A stretch of DNA of 64,000 bases from Tissierella sp. (GTDB taxonomy: Bacteria > Bacillota > Clostridia > Tissierellales > Tissierellaceae): the NCBI RefSeq assembly GCF_031460495.1, contig NZ_JAVKTS010000001.1:248001-312000 (forward strand), given 5' to 3'. Positions 33,444 to 44,000 of this stretch are shown here, piece after piece (position 1 is the stretch's first letter; each line of letters begins with the position of its first letter). Below the pieces are notes generated by a model that had not been told where the DNA came from, did no database searches, and saw only the letters and a list, made by a program, of their open reading frames with translations. Both the position numbers and the translations under genes were made by a program.

Positions 33444-34496
33444 ATGACAAATATTGAAACAGAGAGATTTGAAAAAGTCTTTAGTAAATTTACAAATTCA
33501 AAGAAAATCAAGGAAGGAATCTTGCTGATAGAAAACACAAATGGAGAGTTCTCATTTTCCAAAGGATATGGTGGAAAGGAATTAAATACACCATTGCTTA
33601 TGGCAAGTATTACGAAGTTATTTACAACTACTTGTATTTTAATATTATTGGAACAACAGAAATTATCCTTAAATGATAAAATAACTAAATATTTTGATGT
33701 AAATATTCTAGATGGAATTCATATATTCAATGGCAAGGACTACTCTTTGGAATTAACAATATCTGATTTACTGTTTCAAACCAGTGGTCTACCTGATGTG
33801 TATTTAGAAGGGGAAGGCAATATAAAGGATCAAGTCATTCAAGAGGATTTTTATATCACTTTCTGCGACATGATAGATTTGGTTAAGAATTTAAAACCTC
33901 ATTTTCCACCAAGAAAGAAAGGAAGAGCTTATTATGCGGACATTAACTTTGATATACTGGGTGGAATAATTGAAAAGGCAAGTGGTTTCAAACTATCACA
34001 AGCATACAAAAACTTTATTTTTGAACCCCTTGGGCTGTCCAATACATATCTTCCAGAAAATGAAAATGATAGGATACCTCAAATCTATTATAAGGATCAA
34101 TTAATCCACCGTCCTAAGCTTGTGACTAGCTGTGGTGCCAGTGGAGGATGTATCACTAATGCTCATGAACTAATGATATTTATAAAAGCTTTTTTTGGAG
34201 GGAAATTGTTTAATAAAGATATTTTAAGTAGCTTATCAATCTATAACAAACTGCAAGCTTCAATGGGGCCGATTTATTATGGTGGGGGATATATGCAAAT
34301 TCCATTAGATGGAATCATCAATCTTTTTATGGGAAAAGGTGAACTCATTGGTCATTCTGGATCAACAGGTTCATTTGCTTTTTATTATCCTATAAAAGAT
34401 TTATTTTTCGTAGGAGATATTAACCAGATGGCTGATCCGGCTCTTCCTATTAGATTATCAATGCAACTAGCCATGGCAGCAAAACAACTTTTTTAG
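33444..34496 (+). CDS. Serine hydrolase, beta-lactamase family
   Basis: 350 residues without a signal peptide. Catalytic motifs: SITK (in MASITKLFT), YAD-type second motif (YYADINFDI) and HSG (GHSGSTGSF). The lack of an export signal suggests a cytoplasmic esterase or peptidase rather than a cell-wall enzyme. ATG 33444 has AGGGGAAA 6-9 nt upstream; ATG 33438 is also in frame. It is a single gene. Confidence 0.8.
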   Translation: MTNIETERFEKVFSKFTNSKKIKEGILLIENTNGEFSFSKGYGGKELNTPLLMASITKLFTTTCILILLEQQKLSLNDKITKYFDVNILDGIHIFNGKDYSLELTISDLLFQTSGLPDVYLEGEGNIKDQVIQEDFYITFCDMIDLVKNLKPHFPPRKKGRAYYADINFDILGGIIEKASGFKLSQAYKNFIFEPLGLSNTYLPENENDRIPQIYYKDQLIHRPKLVTSCGASGGCITNAHELMIFIKAFFGGKLFNKDILSSLSIYNKLQASMGPIYYGGGYMQIPLDGIINLFMGKGELIGHSGSTGSFAFYYPIKDLFFVGDINQMADPALPIRLSMQLAMAAKQLF

Positions 34497-34722
34497 AAGA
34501 GAATTAGAAGCTGATATAGAATTTGAAGAGGCAAGTTTATTTAAGGTAGATTATGTGCTGCTGGCAACAGATGATATGAAGCTTTAGGAAAAACTTTTAG
34601 AAAATAAATTGATGGGTATAAAATAGAAGGAAAATTTTTGACTCAGAAACAAACAGAATGAGAAAAGAACAGACATAAAATTAACCTTATGAAGAAGTAA
34701 AAAACATAAAAAGAGGGATCTT
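34497..34722 (+). other. Gene-free gap with a short coding remnant
   Basis: After the hydrolase stop an open stretch RELEADIEFEEASLF to a TAG near 34587 may be the tail of a lost gene; I cannot name its family. The rest shows only a purine-rich leader and the ribosome site AGAGGG of the next gene. Confidence 0.4.
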
Positions 34723-36258
34723 ATGAATTTAATCAATAAAAATAAATTTAGAATAATTACAATCATGGTATCTTTTATAATCTGTTTAATGGTGATATAT
34801 CTCCATCTTTTATCCCATGAGATGACTCAAAAAATATATTTAGAGCAAACTGAAACGACTATTATAAATTTGAAAAAAGATTTTCTTAAAGATACAGTAA
34901 ATAATGTTTTTTTAGAAATAGACACATTAAGAGAAACTAAATATAACAATTATAAGAAAAATACAGATTCTAGACTAAGACGATTTCAAGAAAAGTTGGA
35001 TTTAATCGATGAAGAATTTATAAAGTTTTTCATCGATAATTTCAATAATGATCTAAATCCTAATATGTGGGCAGCCTTTTTATGGAATAATAAAACGGGG
35101 GAAATCCTGTATGGTTCTTCAGATTTACATATTGTTACTATAGACAGTACTGTAAATAACTTAAAATCCTTACTGTCTTCTTATGTTGTAATTGAAAAAG
35201 GAAATATTGAAGGCATCTTTGGGGTTAGCAAGTCATACATAGATGAGATTGTAAAAAAAGAAATTGGAGATATAATAAGAAATAGGAAATTTGCTAATGA
35301 TTCCTACATATGGGTGAATGAAGTTATTAAATATGAAGGTGGAAAAAATTATGCTATTAGAAAAGTTCACCCAAATCTAAGAGACACAGAGGGAACTTAT
35401 TTATCTACAGATATGGAAGATATTAAAGGTAACTTGCCTTATCTGGAAGAATTAGAGGGCGTAAAGAAAAATGGGGAGATATTTTCAACTTATTATTTTA
35501 AGAAGTTAGATAGTTCTACCATATCAGAGAAGATTACTTATGCAAAACTATATAAGGATTATGATTGGATAATAGCCATGGGAGTTCATTTAGATGATAT
35601 TGATGCTTATGCAGAAAAAATAAACATTGCAGTATATTCTTTATCTAGTGAATCTATCATACGGTTATTAAGGTATATCTTTGCAGTTTTATTATTTGGA
35701 TTTACAATACTTTATTTTGTAGAGAAGAATCACATATCAACTTCAACTAGATCATTACAAAAAGAAATTAACTTAGATGCACTGACTAAGGCATGTAGTA
35801 GAATATATGGAGAAAAGAATCTAAGTGCTTTTTTTAAGCAATACAGGATAGAAGGAGAAAATCCAGCCATTATGTTGTTTGATATTGATGATTTTAAACA
35901 TATAAATGATAATTATGGTCATGAAGTAGGAGATATTGTCCTTATAGAAATTGTCAGGATAGTAAATCATATTATAAGAAGTTCTGATCAATTGATTCGT
36001 TGGGGCGGAGATGAATTTGTAGGCATATTCCCAGGCTTAAGAGAAGAGCATATACTGGAATTCGGCGAAAAATTATTAGGTGGAATTTCTTCATTAAGAA
36101 TTCCAATAGGAAATGAGACTATTAGTATAACCATTTCCATAGGTTTTTCCTACTTTAAAGATACTGATAATAATTATAAAGATGCTTTAAAAAGGTCAGA
36201 TGCTGCAATGTACAAATCAAAACAACAAGGGAAAGACACAGTGAACATATTATTGTAA
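34723..36258 (+). CDS. Cache-GGDEF diguanylate cyclase
   Basis: 511-residue membrane protein: helix near 10-30, extracytoplasmic Cache-type sensor (about 35-310, with DSYIWVNEV and DWIIAMGVHLDDID), second helix near 313-337, then a GGDEF domain (about 350-511). Active motif GGDEF at 428-432; RxxD inhibitory site (RSSD, 419-422) at the usual five-residue spacing. It should make c-di-GMP in response to a small external ligand. It lies two genes upstream of an operon encoding a candidate c-di-GMP receptor and an exopolysaccharide synthase. Confidence 0.93.
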   Translation: MNLINKNKFRIITIMVSFIICLMVIYLHLLSHEMTQKIYLEQTETTIINLKKDFLKDTVNNVFLEIDTLRETKYNNYKKNTDSRLRRFQEKLDLIDEEFIKFFIDNFNNDLNPNMWAAFLWNNKTGEILYGSSDLHIVTIDSTVNNLKSLLSSYVVIEKGNIEGIFGVSKSYIDEIVKKEIGDIIRNRKFANDSYIWVNEVIKYEGGKNYAIRKVHPNLRDTEGTYLSTDMEDIKGNLPYLEELEGVKKNGEIFSTYYFKKLDSSTISEKITYAKLYKDYDWIIAMGVHLDDIDAYAEKINIAVYSLSSESIIRLLRYIFAVLLFGFTILYFVEKNHISTSTRSLQKEINLDALTKACSRIYGEKNLSAFFKQYRIEGENPAIMLFDIDDFKHINDNYGHEVGDIVLIEIVRIVNHIIRSSDQLIRWGGDEFVGIFPGLREEHILEFGEKLLGGISSLRIPIGNETISITISIGFSYFKDTDNNYKDALKRSDAAMYKSKQQGKDTVNILL

Positions 36259-36302
36259 AATTAAACATATTAAACAGATAATTAAAGGGGGATTATCAAC
36301 AT

Positions 36303-37565
36303 ATGGTAATAGGATACGCATGTAAGCTTGTTGGGGTTTCAAACACTGATATGAAAAGTTGCTTGCTTAAGAATGCCAGAGGTGAAAAGTTGAAAGAGTT
36401 AATAAAACACAATATCATTTCACTCAACAACATTATAGATTATAATATTGAAAATAATATACATTTGTTTCGGATAAGCTCTGACTTTGTACCATTTGGC
36501 TCTAGCGAAATTAACAAGCTAAAGTGGTGGGAAATTTTCAAAGACGAGCTGCAAGATATAGGCAACAAGATAAAAAGTAGCGGTATGAGAATTTCTCTTC
36601 ATCCCGGGCAATATACAGTTTTAAATTCTAACAGCAAGGAAGTGGTAGCAAGAGCTGTTGATGATTTGAATTACCATACCAGAATACTTGATAGTTTAGG
36701 TCTCAACCAAGAACATAAAGTCATCCTTCATATTGGTGGTGGATATGATAACAAAAAGCTATCTATGGAACGCTTCATGGTTAACTATGATCACCTTGAT
36801 GATAAGGTTAAAAATAGACTTATAATAGAAAATGATGACAAGATATACAATATCGAAGAGGTTCTAGAAATTGGTATTAGAAAAAGTATACCTGTGGTTT
36901 TTGACAATTTACATAACAAAACAAACCCTTCATGCCAAGCACAAAGCGAAAAATATTGGATTGAAGAAAGCAAAAAAACTTGGAAAAATGAAGATGGAAA
37001 TCAAAAGATTCATTATTCACAGCAGGCTGAAAATAAAAAGAAAGGATCACATTCGGAATATATAAGCATAAATGAGTTCATGGATTTTTATAAAATACTC
37101 AACAGGCGTGACATAGACATTATGCTTGAGGTAAAGGATAAAAATTTGTCCTGTATTAAATGCATCAATTGCACAACATCTGATTTGCATATCAACAAGC
37201 TTGAAAAGGAATGGAGTAGGTATAAATATACCATACTGGAGCGTTCGCACTTAGATTATTTAGAAGTAAGAAGTTTTTTAAAAAACAAAGATAAGTTTTC
37301 AGCAACTACATTTTATAATATTTTAGAAAATGGCCTTAATTGTGAGGGCGATAAAGGAAGCTTTGAAAATGCAGCAATGCATGTTTGGGGGTATTTTAAA
37401 CAAAGTGCTACAGGAAAAGAGAAAGAAAATTTCTTTAAGCAATTGGAGAAATATAAACAAGATGAAGCTAGTATAAAAACAGTTAAGAGATTCTTAAAAA
37501 AGTTGGCTGAAAAATATGAAGAAGATTATCTTTTAAATTCGTATTATTTTACACTAGCTCTTTAG
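36303..37565 (+). CDS. uvsE: UV damage endonuclease UvsE
   Basis: 420 residues with the UvdE/UvsE TIM-barrel pattern: IGYACKLVGV at the start, FRISSDFVPFGS, ISLHPGQYTVLNS and LIIENDDKIY. The enzyme nicks DNA 5' to UV photoproducts and some other lesions using metal ions. The C-terminal ~120 residues (after about 300) form an extension with a CIKCINC cysteine motif that may bind a metal. AAAGGGGG precedes the ATG. It is not obviously linked to its neighbours. Confidence 0.92.
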   Translation: MVIGYACKLVGVSNTDMKSCLLKNARGEKLKELIKHNIISLNNIIDYNIENNIHLFRISSDFVPFGSSEINKLKWWEIFKDELQDIGNKIKSSGMRISLHPGQYTVLNSNSKEVVARAVDDLNYHTRILDSLGLNQEHKVILHIGGGYDNKKLSMERFMVNYDHLDDKVKNRLIIENDDKIYNIEEVLEIGIRKSIPVVFDNLHNKTNPSCQAQSEKYWIEESKKTWKNEDGNQKIHYSQQAENKKKGSHSEYISINEFMDFYKILNRRDIDIMLEVKDKNLSCIKCINCTTSDLHINKLEKEWSRYKYTILERSHLDYLEVRSFLKNKDKFSATTFYNILENGLNCEGDKGSFENAAMHVWGYFKQSATGKEKENFFKQLEKYKQDEASIKTVKRFLKKLAEKYEEDYLLNSYYFTLAL

Positions 37566-37598
37566 CAACATGTTGAATTGCACTGATTTTGGCTAATA

Positions 37599-37628
37599 TT
37601 GTAGACACGATTTTACAAATACTATAAA
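37599..37628 (+). promoter_or_regulatory. Possible promoter of the exopolysaccharide operon
   Basis: TTGTAG (37599-37604) and TATAAA (37623-37628) are separated by 18 nt, 50 bases before the first gene of the operon. Confidence 0.35.
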
Positions 37629-37677
37629 ATATGGAGATTAAACAGATTAAAAATAGGTGTATTCAGGAGATGATTTC

Positions 37678-38565
37678 ATGCTAAGTGAGTATTCATTTGA
37701 TCAGGCGATATCGGGACGACTTTTTAATGCCTTAAGGGAACATGTTGTGCGTTCAAGAACTACTATTACTGCAGTTTTTCTTGGTATTTATGATGAGACC
37801 ATATTCAATACAGGTGAGATTTTAGATATAGAGAAAAAACTAATGGATTTTTTGGAAACTAAAATAAGAAAGACAGATTTCATTTTCAAACTATCAAATC
37901 AATCTCAATGGTTTATCATATTATCTCAAAGTGGTGAAAAAGAGGCGACTGCATTTTTACAACGACTCTATTCAGATATAAAAAACCATGGTATACCTTT
38001 ATTAGAAAACAAAGAAATATCATTTTCCTCAAGTGTTGCAGAAATAGGCAATAATGATGGAGCTTTTGAGGAACTGCTTAAGGATGGAAATGGCTTTTTA
38101 AATCATAGCTTAGCTAAGGGACCTTGGCAAATTGAATATATTACAGCCTATAAGAAAAGACCAATGGAAAAGGTTAGGGTTAGTATCTTAGAAGAAAATG
38201 AAATTTTTAGAAATGTCCTTCATACTACTCTTGAGAATTTATCTATTGAAGATTTTGAAATAGATATAAGAGATTTTCAAGATGGTTATGAATTTCTTCA
38301 ATCTGATTGGTATATTTCTAGTCATACGCACATTATAATCATGAATGATATATTGCCTAGGCAAAATGGATTAGAAGTATTGCATAAGATTCGAATGTTG
38401 CCAAATAGCAAAAGATTTATTGTTTATATGATGACAAAAAGAAACTCTGAAGAAGATATGATATACGCTTATGAAAGTGGTGTGGATAATTACTTGATTA
38501 AGCCTTTTAATTTACGCTTGTTTGAAGTACAAGTAAAAAGGACATTTAAAAGGTTGTGGACATAA
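37678..38565 (+). CDS. Degenerate GGDEF-degenerate receiver protein, candidate c-di-GMP receptor
   Basis: 295 residues. The N-terminal half (about 25-165) is GGDEF-like but the catalytic loop reads SNQSQ (73-77) instead of GGDEF, while the RxxD inhibitory site R64-K-T-D67 is kept at the exact five-residue distance. That combination is typical of non-catalytic c-di-GMP receptors such as PelD and YdaK. The C-terminal half (about 173-290) is a CheY-like receiver in which the phospho-acceptor position is Asn (IMNDILP) and the acid pocket is Glu-Glu, so phosphorylation is unlikely, although the Lys in LIKPF remains. ATG 37678 follows CAGGAGATGA. It leads the HEAT-GT2-glycosidase operon. Confidence 0.75.
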   Translation: MLSEYSFDQAISGRLFNALREHVVRSRTTITAVFLGIYDETIFNTGEILDIEKKLMDFLETKIRKTDFIFKLSNQSQWFIILSQSGEKEATAFLQRLYSDIKNHGIPLLENKEISFSSSVAEIGNNDGAFEELLKDGNGFLNHSLAKGPWQIEYITAYKKRPMEKVRVSILEENEIFRNVLHTTLENLSIEDFEIDIRDFQDGYEFLQSDWYISSHTHIIIMNDILPRQNGLEVLHKIRMLPNSKRFIVYMMTKRNSEEDMIYAYESGVDNYLIKPFNLRLFEVQVKRTFKRLWT

Positions 38566-39575
38566 TGAATATATCTATTGATTTCTTACTTAAAGGTATT
38601 ACTATACTTTCTTTAATACTTATATTTTTAAGTATTTATTTAGCATTTAAGCGAAGCAGAGAAATTGCAATGAATAAGGGAATAAAGTTATATATACAAA
38701 ATAAACAAGATAAGTGGTGTGAGTATTTCACTAATGAATTTCCTTTATCTGCTGAACTCATCCCAAGAAATGAAATTGAGATTAAAGCCATAGAAGAAAT
38801 TTTTCTTTCTTATATACAAAATCTATCTAATGTAGGGATTAAAAAAAGAATTCAGGATTTTTCTAATGAATATCTGAATCAATATTACAAAAGACTTCTT
38901 CATAGCAAGAGGTGGAGCTTAAGAATGAATGCCATGTATAGAATTATAGATTTCCAAATAGACAGTTTAGAAGATGAATGCAAGAAAATGGGGGAGAGGA
39001 AATTATCGCAGGATGAGCGCTTTCAATTGCTAGTAATCCACTCTAATTTTAGTGCAGATACCTTTTTAAAAGAATTTGTCACCCTATCCATAAGGTTCTC
39101 TGAATATGAGTATAAGAAACTATTAATAAATATTGATTCAGAAATGCTTCAAGAATTGACATATCAAACAGATGAATTACCTGTAGAATGTCAATATTCC
39201 CTTATTGATGTACTGGGAATTAGACATGATATGGAATTCTCACCATTCTTAGAAAGTAATCTAAAGAGCGAAAATCCTGAAATTCGAATTCGATCCTTAA
39301 GAGCTATAAATGAAATAGGTATAGTTACTAAATTGGATAATTACATGGATTTTTTAAATTCTTCTTTGTGGGAAGAACGGTTAATGATGGCAAGAATTTT
39401 AAGGAATTTTCCTCTAAATCAGGTACATCCATATTTAGAAAAATTGCTGAAAGATGAAAATTGGTGGGTTCGTTCTCAGGCATCAAAAACTATTGGTGAT
39501 AGTAGGAATGGTAAGGAAAAATTAGAATCATATATTAAAATTGGACAGGAGAAGTATGCTACTGATTTGGCATAA
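38565..39575 (+). CDS. Membrane-anchored HEAT-repeat protein
   Basis: 336 residues: one N-terminal transmembrane helix (about 5-25) and a cytosolic all-helical domain ending in HEAT-like repeats (ENPEIRIRSLRAINEIG, DENWWVRSQASKTIGD). Its ATG overlaps the receptor stop by one base (TAATG). HEAT repeats are protein-binding, so it may connect the c-di-GMP receptor to the glycosyltransferase; this is inferred from gene order. An in-frame GTG at 38556 is a less likely start. Confidence 0.75.
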   Translation: MNISIDFLLKGITILSLILIFLSIYLAFKRSREIAMNKGIKLYIQNKQDKWCEYFTNEFPLSAELIPRNEIEIKAIEEIFLSYIQNLSNVGIKKRIQDFSNEYLNQYYKRLLHSKRWSLRMNAMYRIIDFQIDSLEDECKKMGERKLSQDERFQLLVIHSNFSADTFLKEFVTLSIRFSEYEYKKLLINIDSEMLQELTYQTDELPVECQYSLIDVLGIRHDMEFSPFLESNLKSENPEIRIRSLRAINEIGIVTKLDNYMDFLNSSLWEERLMMARILRNFPLNQVHPYLEKLLKDENWWVRSQASKTIGDSRNGKEKLESYIKIGQEKYATDLA

Positions 39576-39601
39576 GAAGTATTGAAAAAGGGGTTTTAAT
39601 A

Positions 39602-41026
39602 ATGGACAAGTTAGTAAATTATTTAGTATTGTTTTTTGGAGGATTCATATTAGTATATATGATTGTTACTATAACTGCTTATGGAATTATGTTGATAATT
39701 GCATTTATAGACCTTCGTAAGCAATATAAATTAGATAAAAGAGAATTAGATGAAAATTATATAGATGTTTTTTATACAAAACCACTTTCTATTATAGTAG
39801 CTGCATACAATGAAGAGGTAGGAATTGTAGATAGTGTTCTATCATTGTTGAGTCTTAGATATCCACAAACAGAGCTGATTATAGTAAATGATGGTTCTAC
39901 TGATCAGACACAGCAAATCTTAATTGAAAGATTTCAGATGAAAAGTATATCCAAAGTAGTTAAAGAACAAATAAAAACAAAAGCAATTGTTCAAATTTTT
40001 AGGTCTGAAATTCATCATAATTTATTTTTAATAGAAAAAGAAAATGGTGGGAAAGCAGATGCACTAAATGCTGGAATAAATCTTTCAAGGTTTCCATATT
40101 TTTGCTCTATTGATGGGGACTCTATTCTAGATGAAAAATCCCTTTTGCGTGTGATGGAACCAATTATTATGTCAAATGGAGAAGTCATCGCTGCTGGTGG
40201 AAATGTTCGTATCGCCAATGGGATTGATGTTCAATTAGGTTCTGTATATGGGAAAAAATTATCCAATAATCCTTTGGTTGTAATGCAAACCATTGAATAT
40301 ATAAGAGCCTTTATGATGGGGAGAATTGCATTAGGTAAATTTAATTTAATTCTAATTATTTCAGGTGCCTTTAGTGTATTCTCCAAAAAATGGGTTGTTG
40401 AAGTAGGTGGATATGCTACTGATACCATTGGTGAAGATATGGAACTAGTAGTAAGACTACACCGATTTTTGAAGGAAAAGAAACTGAAGAAAAAAATTCA
40501 GTTTGTTCCTGATCCTGTATGTTGGACAGAAGCTCCGGAAAACCTAGGGGATTTAAGAAGACAGAGAAGAAGATGGCATCAAGGACTAATTGAGAGCTTA
40601 TGGAAACATAAAAGGATGACATTAAATCCTAAATACGGAAAGATTGGTATGATTGCTTTTCCATATTTTTTATTTGTTGAATGTTTTGGACCAATTATTG
40701 AATTAGGTGGATATATTTATATTGTGACTTCTTTCTTTTTAGGAAGTATTTATTATGAATTTTCAATATTACTAACCTTGCTATTTGTTTTATATGGGTC
40801 TATTTTGTCTGCCTTTTCTATATTGTTGGAATCTTGGAGTATGAATACCTACACAAGCATAAAGGATTTTGTAAAGCTAATTCTAATGTCTTTAACTGAA
40901 ACATTTTGGTATAGACCTTTATCTTTGATATGGAGATGTGAAGGATTTGTACAAAGTATACTGAGAAGAAAAGATTGGGGAAAGATGAAGAGAGTGGGAC
41001 TTTCCAAGGAAGGAGGATCTAAATGA
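39602..41026 (+). CDS. Processive family 2 glycosyltransferase (exopolysaccharide synthase)
   Basis: 474 residues: one or two N-terminal helices, a GT-A domain (about 58-330) and three or four C-terminal helices. Motifs: VAAYNEE, NDGSTD, SIDGDS (DxD), EDMELV (TED-like) and QRRRWHQG (QxxRW), the set found in cellulose, hyaluronan and poly-N-acetylglucosamine synthases. It should polymerise a sugar and push it through the membrane. There is no PilZ domain, consistent with control by the separate degenerate-GGDEF protein. It overlaps the next gene by four bases. Confidence 0.9.
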   Translation: MDKLVNYLVLFFGGFILVYMIVTITAYGIMLIIAFIDLRKQYKLDKRELDENYIDVFYTKPLSIIVAAYNEEVGIVDSVLSLLSLRYPQTELIIVNDGSTDQTQQILIERFQMKSISKVVKEQIKTKAIVQIFRSEIHHNLFLIEKENGGKADALNAGINLSRFPYFCSIDGDSILDEKSLLRVMEPIIMSNGEVIAAGGNVRIANGIDVQLGSVYGKKLSNNPLVVMQTIEYIRAFMMGRIALGKFNLILIISGAFSVFSKKWVVEVGGYATDTIGEDMELVVRLHRFLKEKKLKKKIQFVPDPVCWTEAPENLGDLRRQRRRWHQGLIESLWKHKRMTLNPKYGKIGMIAFPYFLFVECFGPIIELGGYIYIVTSFFLGSIYYEFSILLTLLFVLYGSILSAFSILLESWSMNTYTSIKDFVKLILMSLTETFWYRPLSLIWRCEGFVQSILRRKDWGKMKRVGLSKEGGSK

Positions 41027-44000
41027 AGCGATTTTATGTAATTGTATTGTCCTTGTTAATTCTTTTTACCTTGCCAATTATTCTCTGGCATTTAAAACCT
41101 TACAAGAATCTACAAGTGGCAATTATTGATAAAACTGTGCCAAATGAATTATATAAGGAGCATCTAGGGGTTACATGGTTATTAAATCACTTAAAATACA
41201 AGGATAAATCAAACAATTCATATGATTTAGCAAATGATTATTTTGGATTTTCTCCAAATGTAAAGCTTGAAAGCTATGAAGTGCGATCATTGCCAGCTAG
41301 CTATAATGAATATGATCTTATTTATTTAGCTGATACTTATGGTGTAGATAGAGAGGACTTGCCTTGGCTTGAGAAAGATAAAGATACCTCTTCTTCTGAA
41401 AAAGTCTATGGTGGACTTGAAGAGGAAGAGTGGGCTAATATAGTTAATTGGTTAAATGAGAAGGATAATAGTTTGCTTATTGCAGAATATAACTCCTTTG
41501 CTTCACCTACAAAAAAAGCAGTAAGAGATAGTGTGACTGACTATCTGGGCATAGACTGGTCCGGGTGGACAGGGCGATATTTTGAAGAATTAAATCCTGA
41601 AAAAAACAGTGAAATTCCCCAATGGCTAGTAGATACATTTGGAGACACCTGGGAATATAGTGGGGAAGGATTTATCTTAGTCAATGATATTGAGTTTGAA
41701 GTAGTAATTTTAGAAGGTGAAAAACATATAAAAGATGGAGGAATAAGTCTTTCTTTTACTGAAGAAGGAGAAAAACGATTTGGGCTGACAAGTAGTCCAG
41801 ATTATTTTTATTGGTTTGATATTGTTACACCAAAAGATCGTGCAACTGTGTTGGCAAATTATGAATGGAAGCTAACAGATGAGGGGAAAACCCTATTGGA
41901 GAAATATGGAGTTCCTATTGAATTTGCAGGTGTTATAGCAAGTGAACATAGGTCATCTTCAAGCTATTATTTTGCAGGGGATTTTAACAAAGTATCATCA
42001 ATGCCTTCTATTTATCAAATAAAAGGTCTGGAAAAGATAAATAAAATAGCTCAAAAATTTTCCGATAATAGTTTTTATTGGTCTACATATTTTCCTATGA
42101 TGGAGGTAATATTAGAGAATTTAGAGAGGTCTATTACTTTACCAGCAGAGAAAAACTCAGATGAGATTAAGTATAATGCCAGAATAGAAAATGATTCTTT
42201 TGAGATTCTCAAGGATAATAAATGGACTAGCTTAAATATTAAAGGAGTAAATATAGGTATGGCTAAACCTGGCACTTTCCCAGGGGAAGCAGCTATAACT
42301 GAAGAAGAATATTATCGTTGGTTTGAATATATTGGAGATATGAAGAGCAATACCATACGGGTATATACACTTCATCCGCCTGGATTTTATAATGCTTTGA
42401 AACAATACAATGAAAGCCATGATGAAAAAATATATGTATTACATGGTGTGTGGATTAATGAAGAAGAATTAGTAGAATCCTTAGATGCCTTTGAAGAAAA
42501 TAATCTACAGGATTTTCAAGAGGAGATGAAAAGGCTGGTTGATGTTATCCACGGGAACAAAATCGTTGAGTCTAGGCCTGGACATGCTTCTGGCGTTTAC
42601 CATGCAGATATTTCAGAATATGTAATTGGGTGGATATTGGGCATAGAGTGGTATCCATTTATGGTAGAAAATACAAATAAAATACATGCTTCAATTGGTG
42701 ATTATAAGGGCAAGTATTTTGAGACTATAGATGCAGCTCCATTTGAATATTGGCTTGCGGAGCAGATGGATATAATTACTCAGTACGAAATTGAAAATTA
42801 TCAATGGATTAGACCAATGAGTTTTACCAACTGGCCGACAACAGATATTCTAGATCATCCTTCTGATTTTACTGATCAAGAGGATTTAGTAAGTGTCAAT
42901 CCAAATGTTATCTATACTAAGGGTGAGGCTGACCTAACAAAACAATTTGCTTCGTATCATATTTATCCATATTATCCTGATTTTTTAAACTATGATGAAA
43001 AGTATCAAAGCTTTGTAGATCATTGTGGAAAATATAATAACTATGCAGGATATTTAGACGAATTACATGATTCTCATGGACTTCCTATTTTAGTAGCAGA
43101 GTTTGGAGTGCCTGGTTCAAGGGGCTTGGCCCACGAAAATCCTTTTGGATGGAATCAAGGCTATTTGTCAGAACAAGAGCAAGGAGAGATCATTAGCCAT
43201 TTATTTGAAGATATAATGGAAGAAAAGTTACTAGGGGGACTTGTCTTTACTTGGCAAGACGAATGGTTTAAGCGCACTTGGAATACTATGGATTATGATA
43301 ATCCAAATAGACGACCCCTTTGGTCAAATGCTCAAACAAATGAACAACAATTTGGATTGTTGAGCTTTGATCGCCATAAGATTCAGGTTGATGGCAATAC
43401 AAGTGAGTGGGAAGCAGCTTCTATTTATGAGAAGCTAGAGGGAGATATAAATGCACTCTATGTGGACCATGATGAAAGATACCTTTATATTCGTTTAGAC
43501 TATAATAAAAAAGGCAATGCTTATCCAATTTTATTATTAGATATTATACCAGACCAAGGTAATGAATTTATAGCTGGAAAAGAGGATCTTAAGTTTTCTA
43601 ATGGTGTTGATTTTGTAATCAATTTGAATGAAGATGAATCTCGTATTCTAGTGGATGAATACTATGACTTTTACACATATTTATATGCTTATCATTTAGA
43701 GTTGATTGAACCATTAGAGAGCATACCTGCTAAAAACAGTGGGAAATTCTCTAAGATTAATTATGTATTAAATAAAGAATATTATTTACCTGATAAAGAT
43801 ATTACAATTCCATTTAGTTCCTATGAAACTGGAAAGCTTAAGGAAGGTAATGGAAATCCATCTTCTAGTGAATATGATTCTTTGGTAGATTATTCATTAA
43901 ATGATGAAGGAGGAATCGAGTTAAGAATTCCTTGGCTGCTGATACAAGCAAAAGACCCAAGTCAAAAAGAATTCATGGGGGCTTTGTATACAGATGGAGC